A DNA stretch of 32,461 bases, from the NCBI GenBank assembly GCA_028277185.1, contig JANQGQ010000020.1, positions 1 to 32,461 on the forward strand. Reading direction: 5' to 3'. Position 1 is the stretch's first letter. Each line of letters starts with the position of its first letter. The position numbers and the translations under genes were made by a program. This DNA is from Woeseiaceae bacterium (lineage in GTDB: Bacteria; Pseudomonadota; Gammaproteobacteria; Steroidobacterales; Woeseiaceae). Positions 9,314 to 18,973 of the stretch are shown here, one piece after another. Under the pieces are notes generated by a model, which saw only the letters and a program-made list of their open reading frames with translations, was not told the origin of the DNA and did not search any database.

Positions 9314-10393
9314 ATGGCTCGCGTCTACAATTTCAGCGCCGGCCCCGCGGCGCTGCCGCTCGAAGTGCTCGAAACCATTCGCAACGACCTGCCCGACTGG
9401 CGGGGCACCGGCATGTCGGTCATGGAGATCAGTCACCGCAGCAAGGAGTTCGTCGAAGTCGCTGCGCGCGCCGAGGCGACGTTGCGCGAGCTGCTGGCGG
9501 TACCCGGCGACTACGCCGTGCTGTTTCCACAGGGCGGGGCAACGATGCAGATGGCGATGGCTCCGCTCAACCTGTCAACCCGCGCAGACACCGTCGACTA
9601 CGTCGTCACCGGTAGCTGGGGCAAAAAGGCAGCGAACGAGGCAAAGAAGTTCTGCACGGTCAACGTTGCCGCCGATGCAGCCGACCGCAACTTTACCTAC
9701 ATACCCGACGAATCGGGCTGGGAGCGGTCGCCGAATGCCGCATACCTGCACTACACGCCGAACGAGACGATAGCCGGAGTCGAATTCCATTTCGTGCCGG
9801 ATGGCGACGTCCCGCTCGTGGCGGACATGTCCAGCACGATCCTTTCCCGACCGATCGACGTCAGCCGTTTCGGCGTCATCTATGCGGGCGCCCAGAAGAA
9901 CATCGGTCCCGCCGGGATCACGCTGGTGATCGTCCGCCGCGATCTGCTCGACCGCGTCCGGCCGGACAATCCACACCTGATGACCTGGAAGGCCTATGCC
10001 GAGTCGGATTCGATGACTAACACGCCGCCGACCTTCGCGTGGTATGTCGCCGATCTCGTGTTTCAGTGGCTCAAGGAGCAGGGCGGCGTGACCGCGATCG
10101 CGGAGATCAACCGGCGCAAGGCGGAAAAGCTCTACGCCGCTATCGACGCCAGCGACTTCTTCAGCAACCCCGTGGCGGTGGATGCCCGGTCGTGGATGAA
10201 CATACCGTTCGTTCTCGGCGACGCGGCGCTCGATGCCGTGTTTCTCGAGGAGTCGCGGGCAGCCGGGCTCACCAATCTCAAGGGGCACCGGTCGGTCGGC
10301 GGTATGCGTGCATCGATCTACAACGCCGTTCCGGAGACAGCGGTCGATGCCCTGATCGCCTTCATGGCGGAGTTCGAGCGGCGGCACGGATAA
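9314..10393 (+). CDS. serC: Phosphoserine aminotransferase
   Basis: SerC converts 3-phosphohydroxypyruvate and glutamate to phosphoserine, and also serves pyridoxal phosphate synthesis. The 359-residue protein begins MARVYNFSAGPAALP, typical for the family. The PLP lysine is K195 in YAGAQKNIGPAG, and the C-terminus has the GHRSVGGMRASIYNA block. The frame is open to an ATG at 9266, but homology starts at 9314, where AAAGGA lies 10 bp upstream. It lies 123 bp after gyrA, as in Pseudomonas. The 9191-9313 spacer shows no convincing promoter or terminator. Confidence 0.96.
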   Translation: MARVYNFSAGPAALPLEVLETIRNDLPDWRGTGMSVMEISHRSKEFVEVAARAEATLRELLAVPGDYAVLFPQGGATMQMAMAPLNLSTRADTVDYVVTGSWGKKAANEAKKFCTVNVAADAADRNFTYIPDESGWERSPNAAYLHYTPNETIAGVEFHFVPDGDVPLVADMSSTILSRPIDVSRFGVIYAGAQKNIGPAGITLVIVRRDLLDRVRPDNPHLMTWKAYAESDSMTNTPPTFAWYVADLVFQWLKEQGGVTAIAEINRRKAEKLYAAIDASDFFSNPVAVDARSWMNIPFVLGDAALDAVFLEESRAAGLTNLKGHRSVGGMRASIYNAVPETAVDALIAFMAEFERRHG

Positions 10394-10431
10394 ACAGTAT
10401 TTTCAATTATTTACCCTTACTATCTAAACTA

Positions 10432-11607
10432 ATGTATAAGATACTGACTCTGAACAACATCGCCGTCGAAGGTCTGCGACGTCTGCCGCGGGAGCGCTAC
10501 GAGGCGGCTTCGGAGATCGCTCATCCGGACGCGATCATCGTGCGCTCCTACAAGATGCACGACATGGAGATCCCGGATACCGTGGCGGCCATCGGGCGCG
10601 CGGGAGCCGGCACGAACAACATCCCGGTAGAGCGAATGAGTGAACGCGGCGTACCGGTATTCAACGCACCCGGCGCGAACGCCAATGCGGTCAAGGAACT
10701 CGCCATTGCGGGCTTGTTGCTGGCAGCGCGAAACCTCTGCGCGGCGGAGAACTACGTCAAAGGGCTCGATGAAAGCGGCGACGCGCTGAACAAGGCCGTA
10801 GAGGCCGGCAAGAAGCAGTTTGTCGGGTTCGAACTGCCGGGCCGTACCCTGGGCGTCATCGGCCTCGGAGCTATCGGGGTGGAAGTTGCCAACGCGGCAC
10901 TGAACCTCGGCATGAACGTCGTCGGTTTCGATCCGCAGATCACCGTGCGTCGCGCGTGGCAGCTTTCCTCGGGCGTGGAACAGGCCGAAACGCTCGATCA
11001 GCTCTTTCAGCACGCGGATGCGATTAGCTGCCATGTGCCGCTCATCGACGCCACACGCGGGCTCGTGAACAAGGATCGGCTGGCGTTGCTCAACGACGGC
11101 GCCACGCTGGTTAATTTCGCGCGTGGCGGTGTCGTCGACGACGAAGCCGCTGTCGCCGCGCTCGACAGCGGCAAGCTTCAGGCGTACGTGACGGATTTCC
11201 CGACCCGGGCGCTGATCGAACACCCCAAGGCGATCACGCTGCCGCACCTTGGCGCATCCACGGCCGAGGCCGAGCAGAACTGCGCGGTGATGGTCGCGGA
11301 CAATCTCCGTGATTACCTCGAGCACGGCAACATTCGTTACTCGGTGAATTTTCCGGAATGCCGTCTGCCGCGGGCGGAGGGCCATCGGGTCACCATCGCC
11401 AATGCGAACGTCCCGAACATGGTGGGCCAGATCTCGACCCGACTGGCCGACGCCGGCCTGAACATCGAAGATCTGCTCAATAAGTCGATCGGCGAGCTGG
11501 CCTACACGATCGTCGACGTCAACGGCCCGATCTCGGCCGAACTCGAGGCGTCCTTGCGCGGCATCGACGGGGTCCTGCGAGTCCGCAATCTGGGAGCCGC
11601 AGCCTGA
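10432..11607 (+). CDS. serA: D-3-phosphoglycerate dehydrogenase, short ACT-domain type
   Basis: SerA makes 3-phosphohydroxypyruvate from 3-phosphoglycerate and so supplies the SerC substrate encoded just upstream. The 391-residue protein has the substrate motif RAGAGTNNIPVE, the NAD-binding GLGAIG (144-149), catalytic Arg in NFARGG (R231) and catalytic His in LPHLGAST (H272), then an ACT domain (about 320-391) that should allow allosteric control. It resembles the ~390-residue form common in Firmicutes rather than E. coli SerA. Where E. coli has the catalytic Glu (FPTEP), this protein reads FPTRA. The ATG at 10432 is chosen because the upstream frame overlaps serC. The 38-bp spacer is AT-rich and lacks a Shine-Dalgarno sequence. 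Confidence 0.92.
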   Translation: MYKILTLNNIAVEGLRRLPRERYEAASEIAHPDAIIVRSYKMHDMEIPDTVAAIGRAGAGTNNIPVERMSERGVPVFNAPGANANAVKELAIAGLLLAARNLCAAENYVKGLDESGDALNKAVEAGKKQFVGFELPGRTLGVIGLGAIGVEVANAALNLGMNVVGFDPQITVRRAWQLSSGVEQAETLDQLFQHADAISCHVPLIDATRGLVNKDRLALLNDGATLVNFARGGVVDDEAAVAALDSGKLQAYVTDFPTRALIEHPKAITLPHLGASTAEAEQNCAVMVADNLRDYLEHGNIRYSVNFPECRLPRAEGHRVTIANANVPNMVGQISTRLADAGLNIEDLLNKSIGELAYTIVDVNGPISAELEASLRGIDGVLRVRNLGAAA

Positions 11608-11626
11608 CGGACTGCGGGCGGGACGT

Positions 11627-12736
11627 ATGAGCAAGTCTTCCGAGCCGGCCAACGACGATCTGAGCGCAATTCGCGAACGAATCGACGACATCGATCGCCG
11701 GATCCAGACGCTGATCAACGAGCGCGCGCGTATCGCACAGGCGGTCGGGATGGCGAAAGGCGAGTTGCCTTCGGCCGTCGACTACTACCGGCCGGAACGG
11801 GAAGCCGAAGTTCTGCGGAATGTGCTGGAGCGGAACGACGGACCGCTGCGCGACGAGGAGATGCTGCGCCTGTTTCGCGAGATCATGTCCGCCTGCCTGG
11901 CTCAGCAGGAGCCCCTGAGAGTCGGTTTTCTGGGGCCCGAAGGGACGTTTACGCAGACGGCGGTCTTCAAGCACTTCGGGCACTCGGTGCGTGCCTTGCC
12001 GTACCACACGATCGACGAGGTCTTCCAGGAAGTGGAGAGCGGCGCTGCCGACTTCGGCGTGGTTCCGATCGAGAATTCGACGGAAGGCTCGGTCAACAAT
12101 ACGCTCGACATGTTTCTTACCTCGCCGCTCAAGATCGGCGGTGAGATCGAACTGCGCATCGAGCAACACCTGCTCGCCACGGAAGCGGGGCTCGAACGGA
12201 TCGAAAGGATCTGCGCTCACGAGCAATCCCTGGCCCAGTGCCGCGGGTGGCTGCGGGAGTATCTGCCGCACGTCGAACTCATCGGCATGTCCAGCAACGC
12301 CGCGGGCGCGCGGCGGGCGCGCGACGAGGCGGGAACCGCGGCGATCGGGCCGGACGTGGCAGCCGATGTCTACGACCTCCAGATCGTCGTCAGCAACATC
12401 GAAGACCGCGCCGACAACGCGACGCGCTTCCTCGTAGTCGGCCGCGACCTGCTCGCGAGTTCGGGCAACGACAAGACGACCATTCTCGTATCGACCGCGG
12501 ACACCGCGGGCGGGTCGGGCGTCCTCTATCACCTGCTGAAGCCACTGGCGGATGCCGGGGTCAGCATGACCCGGATCGAGTCACGGCCGTCGCGCCGAAA
12601 GAACTGGGACTACGTATTCTTCATCGATCTCGAAGGACATGCGGCAGAGCCGCCCGTGGCGACGGCACTCGGGGAACTCGAGGCACGGAGCTCTCTGTTT
12701 CGCGTGCTAGGTGCTTACCCGAAGGCCGTCGGTTGA
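11627..12736 (+). CDS. pheA: Bifunctional chorismate mutase / prephenate dehydratase (P-protein)
   Basis: PheA turns chorismate into prephenate and then phenylpyruvate, the committed steps to phenylalanine. The 369-residue protein has an AroQ-type helical mutase domain (about 1-90; IRERIDDIDRRIQTLINERA), the dehydratase domain (about 97-275; GPEGTFTQTA, PIENSTEGSVN, and the TRFLVVG motif), then an ACT regulatory domain with the phenylalanine-binding ESRP motif. It starts 19 bp after serA and its stop overlaps the aroA start. The order serC-pheA-aroA is that of Pseudomonas, but the hisC and tyrA sequences found there are absent here. Confidence 0.97.
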   Translation: MSKSSEPANDDLSAIRERIDDIDRRIQTLINERARIAQAVGMAKGELPSAVDYYRPEREAEVLRNVLERNDGPLRDEEMLRLFREIMSACLAQQEPLRVGFLGPEGTFTQTAVFKHFGHSVRALPYHTIDEVFQEVESGAADFGVVPIENSTEGSVNNTLDMFLTSPLKIGGEIELRIEQHLLATEAGLERIERICAHEQSLAQCRGWLREYLPHVELIGMSSNAAGARRARDEAGTAAIGPDVAADVYDLQIVVSNIEDRADNATRFLVVGRDLLASSGNDKTTILVSTADTAGGSGVLYHLLKPLADAGVSMTRIESRPSRRKNWDYVFFIDLEGHAAEPPVATALGELEARSSLFRVLGAYPKAVG

Positions 12737-14070
12737 GCCAGGACCGGTCCGGCATCGACTTTCTGATCGAACCCGGTCCGGTCGGTCGCGGGGTCATCGA
12801 CGTTCCTGGCGACAAGTCGGTGTCGCATCGGGCTCTGTTGCTCGGCGGCATCGCCGAGGGTGAGACGGAAATCCGCGGATTCCTGCCTGGCGAGGATTGC
12901 CTCGCAACCCTCGGAGCGATGCGCGCAATGGGTGTGGCGGTGGAGGTCCATTCGGCGACGCACCTGACGGTTACGGGCGTTGGCCCCAACGGGCTCACAG
13001 CGCCTGACGGCGATCTTGATCTCGGCAACTCCGGCACGGCGATGCGCCTGATGACGGGAATGCTGGCGGGGCAGCGCTTCGCCGCGACGCTCACCGGCGA
13101 CGCGTCCCTCTCCGAACGGCCGATGGCGCGGATCATCCGGCCGCTCACGGCGATGGGCGCCCGTATCGACAGCCGGGACGGCAAACCGCCGTTGACCGTG
13201 CACGGCGGTGGCGGGCTTCGGCCCATCGACTACCCGATGCCGGTCGCCAGCGCTCAGGTCAAGTCGGCGATTCTGCTCGCTGCGCTGTACGCCGATGGCA
13301 GGAGCAGCGTAACCGAGCCGGCGGTGACGCGGGATCACACCGAAAGGATGTTCCGTACGATGGGGGTCGAGCTGAGTTCCGACGCCGGCACCGTGAGCCT
13401 TCCGGGACCGCAGACCCTTACCGGCACCGCGGTCCACGTGCCGGGTGACATCTCGTCGGCAGTGTTCCCCATGGTCGCGGCGCTGATTGCCGAGGACGCC
13501 GACATCACGCTCAAGGGAGTCGGTATCAACCCGACGCGGACGGGAGCGCTTGATATCCTTGCCGCCATGGGAGCGCAGATCGACGTTCTGAACCCGCGCG
13601 AACTGGGCACTGAACCGGTCGCGGACCTTCGGGTCCGATCGTCCGAACTGGTCGGAGGCGCCGTGGATCCGGCACTCGTATCGTTGGCGATCGACGAGTT
13701 CCCGGCTCTGTTCGTCGCGGCGGCGACGGCGCGCGGGAAGACCGTGTTTTCCGGCCTCGAAGAGCTTCGGGTCAAGGAGAGCGACAGAATCGCGACCATG
13801 GCCGGCGGGCTCACCCGCCTCGGTATTCGCGTGGAGGAGACGGCGGACGGCGCGGTAATCCATGGCGGCGGCTTCGGCGGAGGCGAGGTGGAAAGCGGCG
13901 GCGACCATCGGGTTGCGATGTCGTTCGCAGTCGCCGGAACGCGGGCTAACGCCGGCGTGCGCGTCAGAGACGTCGCCGCCGTCGACACGTCGTTTCCGGG
14001 ATTCCGCGACGTTATGGGAAGTATCGGCGCACGCATCGCGCTCGGTGACGACGGCGTGGACGATCGTTGA
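12733..14070 (+). CDS. aroA: 3-phosphoshikimate 1-carboxyvinyltransferase (EPSP synthase)
   Basis: AroA joins phosphoenolpyruvate to shikimate-3-phosphate, the sixth shikimate step. The 445-residue protein has [14 protein letters not shown] near the N-terminus, the [10 protein letters not shown] loop with the Gly that in E. coli-type enzymes contacts PEP, and [14 protein letters not shown] in the C-terminal half. The start is a TTG at 12733 overlapping the pheA stop (TTGA), supported by GAAGG 7 bp upstream; no ATG lies near the homology start. In Pseudomonas this gene is fused to tyrA; here it stands alone. It overlaps cmk by one base. Confidence 0.95.
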   Translation: MSQDRSGIDFLIEPGPVGRGVIDVPGDKSVSHRALLLGGIAEGETEIRGFLPGEDCLATLGAMRAMGVAVEVHSATHLTVTGVGPNGLTAPDGDLDLGNSGTAMRLMTGMLAGQRFAATLTGDASLSERPMARIIRPLTAMGARIDSRDGKPPLTVHGGGGLRPIDYPMPVASAQVKSAILLAALYADGRSSVTEPAVTRDHTERMFRTMGVELSSDAGTVSLPGPQTLTGTAVHVPGDISSAVFPMVAALIAEDADITLKGVGINPTRTGALDILAAMGAQIDVLNPRELGTEPVADLRVRSSELVGGAVDPALVSLAIDEFPALFVAAATARGKTVFSGLEELRVKESDRIATMAGGLTRLGIRVEETADGAVIHGGGFGGGEVESGGDHRVAMSFAVAGTRANAGVRVRDVAAVDTSFPGFRDVMGSIGARIALGDDGVDDR

Positions 14071-14750
14071 TGCCGGCACCGGTGCTCACGATCGACGGAC
14101 CCAGCGGTTCGGGCAAGGGCACGATCGCGCGCCGGGTAGCTTCTGCGCTCGGCTGGCAACTGCTCGACAGCGGGGCACTGTACCGGCTAGTAGCCGTGGC
14201 GGCCGGGCGGCGGGGCGTCGATCTCGACGAAGAGGACGCGGTCGCGAAAGTCGCCGCCGATCTCGAGGTCTGGTTCGCCTCTGCCGCGGACGGCAGCGAG
14301 CGGATCGAACTCGACGGCGAGGACGTTACCGCGCTCGTGCGCTCCGAGGAGTGTGGCGCTAAGGCGTCCATCGTCGCGGCCCTTCCGGCCGTTCGGGAGG
14401 CGCTGCTCGAGCGGCAGCGGGCATTCCGGCGGCCGCCGGGTCTCGTCGCCGACGGCAGAGATATGGGCACGCGCGTGTTCCCGGATGCCGGCCTCAAGGT
14501 GTTCCTGACGGCGAGTGCAGAAGAGCGCGCCAGAAGGCGCCATAAGCAGTTGAAAGACAAGGGTATTGATGTTAGCCTTGCCGCCCTTTCGCGGGACATC
14601 GGGGACCGTGACCGGCGCGATTCCGAGCGCAGCGTGGCGCCGCTGAAGCCAGCGGACGATGCCAGGGTGCTCGATTCGTCGGGGCTTTCGATCGAGGCGG
14701 TTACGCAGATCGTGCTCGACTGGGTGAGGAATACGCCGCAGCACGGCTGA
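14070..14750 (+). CDS. cmk: Cytidylate kinase
   Basis: Cmk phosphorylates CMP and dCMP with ATP. The 226-residue protein has the P-loop GPSGSGKGT (about 10-18), LLDSGALYR, and the [22 protein letters not shown] block, followed by the RRHKQL and [13 protein letters not shown] region. ATG at 14070 overlaps the aroA stop (TGATG); a TTG one codon earlier is less likely. A terminator follows at 14775, so it closes the serC-serA-pheA-aroA-cmk operon. Confidence 0.97.
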   Translation: MPAPVLTIDGPSGSGKGTIARRVASALGWQLLDSGALYRLVAVAAGRRGVDLDEEDAVAKVAADLEVWFASAADGSERIELDGEDVTALVRSEECGAKASIVAALPAVREALLERQRAFRRPPGLVADGRDMGTRVFPDAGLKVFLTASAEERARRRHKQLKDKGIDVSLAALSRDIGDRDRRDSERSVAPLKPADDARVLDSSGLSIEAVTQIVLDWVRNTPQHG

Positions 14751-14774
14751 TTTTCGCGGGAGTTTTTTTGGTGG

Positions 14775-14802
14775 GATCGGACAGGATGTCCGGTCTTTTT
14801 TT
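14775..14802 (+). terminator. Rho-independent terminator after cmk
   Basis: A 9-bp stem (GATCGGACA against TGTCCGGTC, one G-T pair) with a 3-nt GGA loop is followed directly by seven T. It separates the amino-acid operon from rpsA, so rpsA must have its own promoter in 14803-14893 or rely on readthrough. Confidence 0.9.
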
Positions 14803-14893
14803 GTTGTGTCCGTCGACCGCTGGATGCGGGTTACGACGATTTCATCATGGGTGAGGTTGCGGTGTTGAATCGTACCCTCAGGGTTTTTTTCAA

Positions 14894-16576
14894 ATGTCTG
14901 AAAGTTTTGCTGATCTATTCGAACAGAGTTTTGCGAGCCAACAAATTAAGCAGGGCTCCATCATCACGGGTACCGTAGTCGCGATAAACGACGACGTCGT
15001 GCTCGTAAGCGCCGGCCTCAAGTCAGAGGCGGTGATCCCAATCGAACAATTCCGCGGTGATCTCCGTGAAGGCGAGATCAACGTTGGCGATGAGGTCGAA
15101 GTTGCGCTCGACGCCGTCGAGGACGGCTTCGGTGAGACCAGGCTGTCGCGCGAGAAAGCGATTCGTGCGCGCACCTGGACCGAACTCGAGAAGGCCTTCG
15201 AAAAAGGCGAGATCGTCGAGGGCGTCATCAACGGCCGCGTCAAGGGCGGCTTCACGGTCGAAATCGACAGCGTCCGCGCATTCCTGCCGGGTTCGCTGGT
15301 CGACGTCAGGCCGGTCCGCGATCCGGGCTACCTCGAAGGTAAGAGCCTGGAGTTCAAAGTCATCAAGCTGGATCAGCGGCGTAACAACGTCGTCGTTTCG
15401 CGTCGCGCCGTCGTTGAGCAGGAGTACTCCGCAGAGCGGGAAGAACTGCTGAAGGAGCTCAAGGAAGGCAATACGGTCAAGGGAATCGTAAAGAATCTGA
15501 CCGACTACGGAGCCTTCGTAGATCTGGGAGGGATAGACGGCCTTCTGCACATCACGGACATGGCGTGGAAGCGCGTCAAGCACCCGTCGGAAGTCGTCAC
15601 GGTCGGTGACGAGATCGACGTCAAGATCCTCAAGTTCGATCGCGAACGTCAGCGCGTATCGCTCGGCATGAAGCAGCTCGGCGACGACCCGTGGAAGAAT
15701 CTGTCGCGCCGGTATCCGCCGCAGACGCGGATCTTCGGCAAGGTCACGAATATTGCCGACTATGGTTGCTTCGTCGAGATCGAGGACGGCGTCGAAGGTC
15801 TCGTGCACGTATCCGAGATGGACTGGACGAACAAGAACGTCAATCCCTCGCGGGTCGTTCAGGTCGGCGAGGAAGTCGAAGTCATGGTGCTCGAAATCGA
15901 CGAGGACCGGCGGCGGATCTCGCTCGGTATCAAGCAGTGCAAGTCGAACCCCTGGGCGGAGTTCGCGGCGACCTTCAACCGCAACGACAAGGTATCGGGG
16001 CAGATCAAGTCGATTACCGATTTCGGGATCTTCATCGGCCTCGAAGGCGGCATCGACGGTCTCGTCCACCTCTCCGACATTTCCTGGGACGTCCCGGGCG
16101 AAGAGGCGGTTCGCAACTACAAGAAGGGGCAGGAGATCGAGGCGGCAGTTCTCGCGATCGACGCCGAACGGGAGCGGATCTCGCTGGGCATCAAGCAGCT
16201 CGAGAAAGACCCGCTGTCCGGCTGGCTCGCCGATCACCCGAAGAACTCGATCGTCAAGGGCACGGTCACGGAGGTCGATGCGCGCAGTGCGACGGTCGAT
16301 CTCGGCGAGGGCGTCATCGGAACGCTCCGCGCGTCCGAGCTGGCGCGCGGCCGGGTCGAGGATGCACGAACGGTGCTGAAGGTGGGCGAGGAGATCGAAG
16401 CCAAATTCACCAACGTCGACCGCAAGAACCGTACCGTGGCGCTGTCGATCAAGGCCAAGGAAGTTCACGAAGAGGCCGAGGCGATCAGCAACTACAAATC
16501 CGAGGCCGGTTCGGCGCCTGCCGGCACGACACTCGGCGAGCTGCTCAAGGAGAAAATGGGCGGCGGCAACAGTTAG
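14894..16576 (+). CDS. rpsA: 30S ribosomal protein S1
   Basis: S1 holds mRNA on the 30S subunit and unfolds structured starts. The 560-residue protein shows six S1 repeats; the last four carry clear copies of the [18 protein letters not shown] type (for example near 200, 287, 374 and 460). The two N-terminal repeats are the divergent ribosome- and EF-Ts-contacting ones. The start ATG follows a T-run without a Shine-Dalgarno sequence, as known for rpsA genes, whose translation S1 represses itself. The first codons are AT-rich compared with the rest. Terminators lie on both sides. Confidence 0.98.
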   Translation: MSESFADLFEQSFASQQIKQGSIITGTVVAINDDVVLVSAGLKSEAVIPIEQFRGDLREGEINVGDEVEVALDAVEDGFGETRLSREKAIRARTWTELEKAFEKGEIVEGVINGRVKGGFTVEIDSVRAFLPGSLVDVRPVRDPGYLEGKSLEFKVIKLDQRRNNVVVSRRAVVEQEYSAEREELLKELKEGNTVKGIVKNLTDYGAFVDLGGIDGLLHITDMAWKRVKHPSEVVTVGDEIDVKILKFDRERQRVSLGMKQLGDDPWKNLSRRYPPQTRIFGKVTNIADYGCFVEIEDGVEGLVHVSEMDWTNKNVNPSRVVQVGEEVEVMVLEIDEDRRRISLGIKQCKSNPWAEFAATFNRNDKVSGQIKSITDFGIFIGLEGGIDGLVHLSDISWDVPGEEAVRNYKKGQEIEAAVLAIDAERERISLGIKQLEKDPLSGWLADHPKNSIVKGTVTEVDARSATVDLGEGVIGTLRASELARGRVEDARTVLKVGEEIEAKFTNVDRKNRTVALSIKAKEVHEEAEAISNYKSEAGSAPAGTTLGELLKEKMGGGNS

Positions 16577-16590
16577 TTGCGTAAAAACAC

Positions 16591-16623
16591 TAGCCCGGAC
16601 CTGCCGGTCCGGGCTATATTTGT
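16591..16623 (+). terminator. Rho-independent terminator after rpsA
   Basis: A perfect 10-bp stem (TAGCCCGGAC against GTCCGGGCTA) with a 6-nt CTGCCG loop lies 14 bp after the rpsA stop. The following T-tract is interrupted (TATTTGTCTTT), so termination may be partial and allow some ihfB readthrough. Confidence 0.8.
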
Positions 16624-16671
16624 CTTTACGAATCGGTGGGTTACGCGTTCTAGCCGGACAAAGACGACAAT

Positions 16672-16974
16672 ATGACAAAATCCGAACTGATCGAGGCCAT
16701 AGCCCGCAAGCAAAAGCACCTCCCAGCCAAGGACGTCGAACTCGCTGTCAAGCATCTCCTGGACCTCATGAGCGATTCGCTCGCGCGGGGCGAGCGTATC
16801 GAAATCCGCGGCTTCGGCAGCTTCTCGCTGCATTTCCGGCCGCCGCGGATCGGCCGTAATCCGAAGACCGGTGAGGCCGTCGCCCTTTCCGGCAAACACG
16901 TACCGCACTTCAAACCGGGCAAGGACCTCCGTGAACGCGTCAATGCCAGCCGCCATTTTCCGATCAAGAACTGA
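16672..16974 (+). CDS. ihfB: Integration host factor subunit beta
   Basis: IHF beta pairs with IHF alpha (also in this window, at 31679) to bend DNA at specific sites. The 100-residue protein shows the HU/IHF fold: [20 protein letters not shown], the [26 protein letters not shown] block, and the beta arm ending in [14 protein letters not shown]. Its place right after rpsA and before lapA is the standard gammaproteobacterial order and separates it from HU genes. Confidence 0.97.
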   Translation: MTKSELIEAIARKQKHLPAKDVELAVKHLLDLMSDSLARGERIEIRGFGSFSLHFRPPRIGRNPKTGEAVALSGKHVPHFKPGKDLRERVNASRHFPIKN

Positions 16975-17010
16975 CCCAACCGCCGCGTTACCATAAAGGC
17001 GAGGCCGCTC

Positions 17011-17307
17011 ATGTTCCGACGCATCGCTGTACTCGTTCTCATCGCCGTCGTCTTCCTCGCGGTGCTCGTCTTCACCTATCACAATAAAGGCCCCGTAGAC
17101 GTGCATCTCGTGGTCACCGAGATCAACACGACCGTATCGGTGGCTTTCGCCGTGACGTTTGCGCTGGGTTGGCTGTTCGGCGTCGCATGCATGGGCTTCT
17201 TTGCCCTCCGGCTCCTCAACGAAAAGCGCTCACTGAAACGCTCGCTCAGAATGTCGGAAACGGAGGTCTCGTCGCTGCGCAATCTGCCCCTCGCCGATGC
17301 CGACTGA
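17011..17307 (+). CDS. lapA: LapA-family inner membrane protein
   Basis: The 98-residue protein has two membrane segments (about residues 5-23 and 42-65) and a short basic and coiled cytoplasmic tail. The YHNKGPVDVHLV stretch between them is characteristic of LapA (YciS). LapA acts with LapB in assembly and quality control of lipopolysaccharide synthesis. Its last 11 bases overlap lapB, and it lies 36 bp after ihfB, so ihfB-lapA-lapB are probably co-transcribed. Confidence 0.9.
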   Translation: MFRRIAVLVLIAVVFLAVLVFTYHNKGPVDVHLVVTEINTTVSVAFAVTFALGWLFGVACMGFFALRLLNEKRSLKRSLRMSETEVSSLRNLPLADAD

Positions 17308-18496
17308 ATCCACCTTTCTGCTCGCCGGCCTGTTCATCCTGCTGGCGATTGCGGGTTGGGCACTTGGGAGATTCGGCGATCGCGACGAGCCCGAGGCGCC
17401 GCCGCCGCTCAATATCGACTATCTGAAGGGTCTCAACTTCCTTCTCAACGAGCAGACCGATCAGGCGCTCGAGCACTTTCTGAAAATGGTCCGTGTCGAC
17501 GACAAGACCATCGAGACGCATTTTGCACTAGGCAGCCTGTTTCGCCGGCGCGGCGAGGTGGATCGCGCCATACGGATTCACCAGAACATCATTGCACGGC
17601 CGGATCTTGCAGCCGATCAGCGCGATCAGGCGCTGTACTCTCTCGCGCGCGACTATCAGGCGGCGGGGCTGCTCGATCGTGCGGAGAATTTGTTCGCGCG
17701 ACTCGCGGAGGGATCGCGGTATCAGGTCCAGTCTCTCGAGCACCTGTGCCGAATCTACGAACAGGAGAAGGACTGGGAAAAGGCCATCGACGCCGGCCAC
17801 CAGCTGGAGCAGATCGGTGGACGCTCGCTGGCCTTGCAGATCGCTCACTATTACTGCGAGCTGGCCGAAGCGGCGGCCGCGGACAACGACTACGCCGCGG
17901 CGCGCAGCTTTGTCAAAAAGGCCCAGACGGGCCGGCCGCGCACGCTGCGCGGCGCGTTGACCCGGGCCCATATCGCCAGAGCGATGAACGATACGTCGAC
18001 GGCGCTATCGCTCTACAACCGAATCATCAACGAACACACCTACCTGATCGCCGAGGCGCTCCCTGAAATCGTCGCGATCTATAGCAGCGAAGGCAAACTC
18101 GACGAACTCGACAAGGCGATTCGGGCGATGATCGAGGATGATGAGACGATGAGCACGCTGGTTGCCTATACCTCGATCATCAACGACCTCGGCGGGATTC
18201 CCGCCATCGACGAGGCGGTCGAGCAGTACGTGCTGAACGAGCCGACGCTGTCTGAGTTCGTCGATCTCGAGCGGCTTGCGACAGGGCTCGGCGCGGAGCA
18301 GGGCACGATGGAGAAGATCCGCCGGGCGTTGAGCAAGCTGGCCGCGTCTACGCCACGCTACCAGTGTCAGGAATGCGGGTTTTCCAGCCAGCGCCTCCTT
18401 TGGCAATGCCCGAGCTGCCGAAGCTGGGAAACGCAGCGGCCGGCGCGCCGGGTACAGTTCGACACGGTGCTCCAGCACAGCATCACTTCCCGTTAA
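17297..18496 (+). CDS. lapB: Lipopolysaccharide assembly protein LapB (YciM)
   Basis: LapB is an inner-membrane adaptor that in E. coli brings the LPS-synthesis enzyme LpxC to the protease FtsH. This 399-residue copy has an N-terminal membrane anchor (about 6-25), a chain of TPR repeats through the middle (starting with DYLKGLNFLLNEQTDQALEHF), and a C-terminal rubredoxin-like metal site with Cys 357, 360, 371 and 374 (CQECG and CPSCRSW). The key iron-binding cysteines are all present. It overlaps lapA by 11 bp. Confidence 0.96.
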   Translation: MPTESTFLLAGLFILLAIAGWALGRFGDRDEPEAPPPLNIDYLKGLNFLLNEQTDQALEHFLKMVRVDDKTIETHFALGSLFRRRGEVDRAIRIHQNIIARPDLAADQRDQALYSLARDYQAAGLLDRAENLFARLAEGSRYQVQSLEHLCRIYEQEKDWEKAIDAGHQLEQIGGRSLALQIAHYYCELAEAAAADNDYAAARSFVKKAQTGRPRTLRGALTRAHIARAMNDTSTALSLYNRIINEHTYLIAEALPEIVAIYSSEGKLDELDKAIRAMIEDDETMSTLVAYTSIINDLGGIPAIDEAVEQYVLNEPTLSEFVDLERLATGLGAEQGTMEKIRRALSKLAASTPRYQCQECGFSSQRLLWQCPSCRSWETQRPARRVQFDTVLQHSITSR

Positions 18497-18539
18497 CGGC
18501 CCGTCGCGAGTTTCTGTTGAATCCGGCCAGAAAGTCGGA

Positions 18540-18559
18540 TCGCGAGCCTGTCCTCGCGA
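18540..18559 (+). other. Hairpin in the lapB to comEA-like spacer
   Basis: A 7-bp stem (TCGCGAG against CTCGCGA) with a 6-nt loop lies in the 113-bp spacer after lapB. No T-run follows, so it is not a standard Rho-independent terminator. A competing pairing GAGCCT/AGGCTC overlaps it. Confidence 0.45.
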
Positions 18560-18609
18560 GGCTAGGCTCTCCTGTGTGTACCGATGGACTGATCACCAAG
18601 GAGTAACCT

Positions 18610-18885
18610 ATGCGACAAACCATCCTTATCGGCGTACTGACTCTGGCGTGGCTGCCGCTATTCGCTCTGGCGGGACCCGTCAACGTCAATACCGCCGATG
18701 CGGAGACCATCTCAGCGGAACTCAAGGGCATCGGCCTTGCCAAGGCGCGCGCCATTGTCGAGTACCGCAAGAAGTACGGCCCGTTCAAATCGATCGACGA
18801 CCTCACACTGGTGTCGGGCATCGGCGAACGGACGATAGAGCAGAACCGGGCCGACATTTTGCTCGGCGACTCCGCCGACGAATAG
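18610..18885 (+). CDS. ComEA-like helix-hairpin-helix protein, exported
   Basis: The 91-residue protein has an N-terminal signal peptide (about 1-21, ending ALA-GPVN) and a ComEA-type double helix-hairpin-helix: [30 protein letters not shown] and the [11 protein letters not shown] repeat. Proteins of this kind bind DNA in the periplasm, and longer ComEA proteins pull DNA across the envelope during natural transformation. A competence role here is inference, because no other com gene is in the window. AAGGAG lies 6-7 bp before the ATG. It is probably transcribed with lapB or from its own promoter. Confidence 0.9.
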   Translation: MRQTILIGVLTLAWLPLFALAGPVNVNTADAETISAELKGIGLAKARAIVEYRKKYGPFKSIDDLTLVSGIGERTIEQNRADILLGDSADE

Positions 18886-18904
18886 GCGGATACGCACCGG
18901 CTCG

Positions 18905-18932
18905 GCGTGCGCCCTCGACCGGGGGCGCACGC
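18905..18932 (+). other. Strong GC hairpin upstream of galU
   Basis: A perfect 10-bp stem (GCGTGCGCCC against GGGCGCACGC) with an 8-nt loop lies 42 bp before the galU start. No T-run follows, so it may be a Rho-type or mRNA-stability hairpin at the end of the comEA-like transcript, or a galU leader structure. Confidence 0.55.
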
Positions 18933-18973
18933 ATTGGCTATCATCCCGGGCTTTCGCGCCATGGAGAAAGGCA

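Noticed and set aside
15023..16678. Long minus-strand open frame (551 codons) opposite rpsA
   Set aside because: It mirrors the S1 repeats in antisense and has no family signature.
18905..18932. Rho-independent terminator before galU
   Set aside because: The stem is strong, but no T-run follows on either strand.
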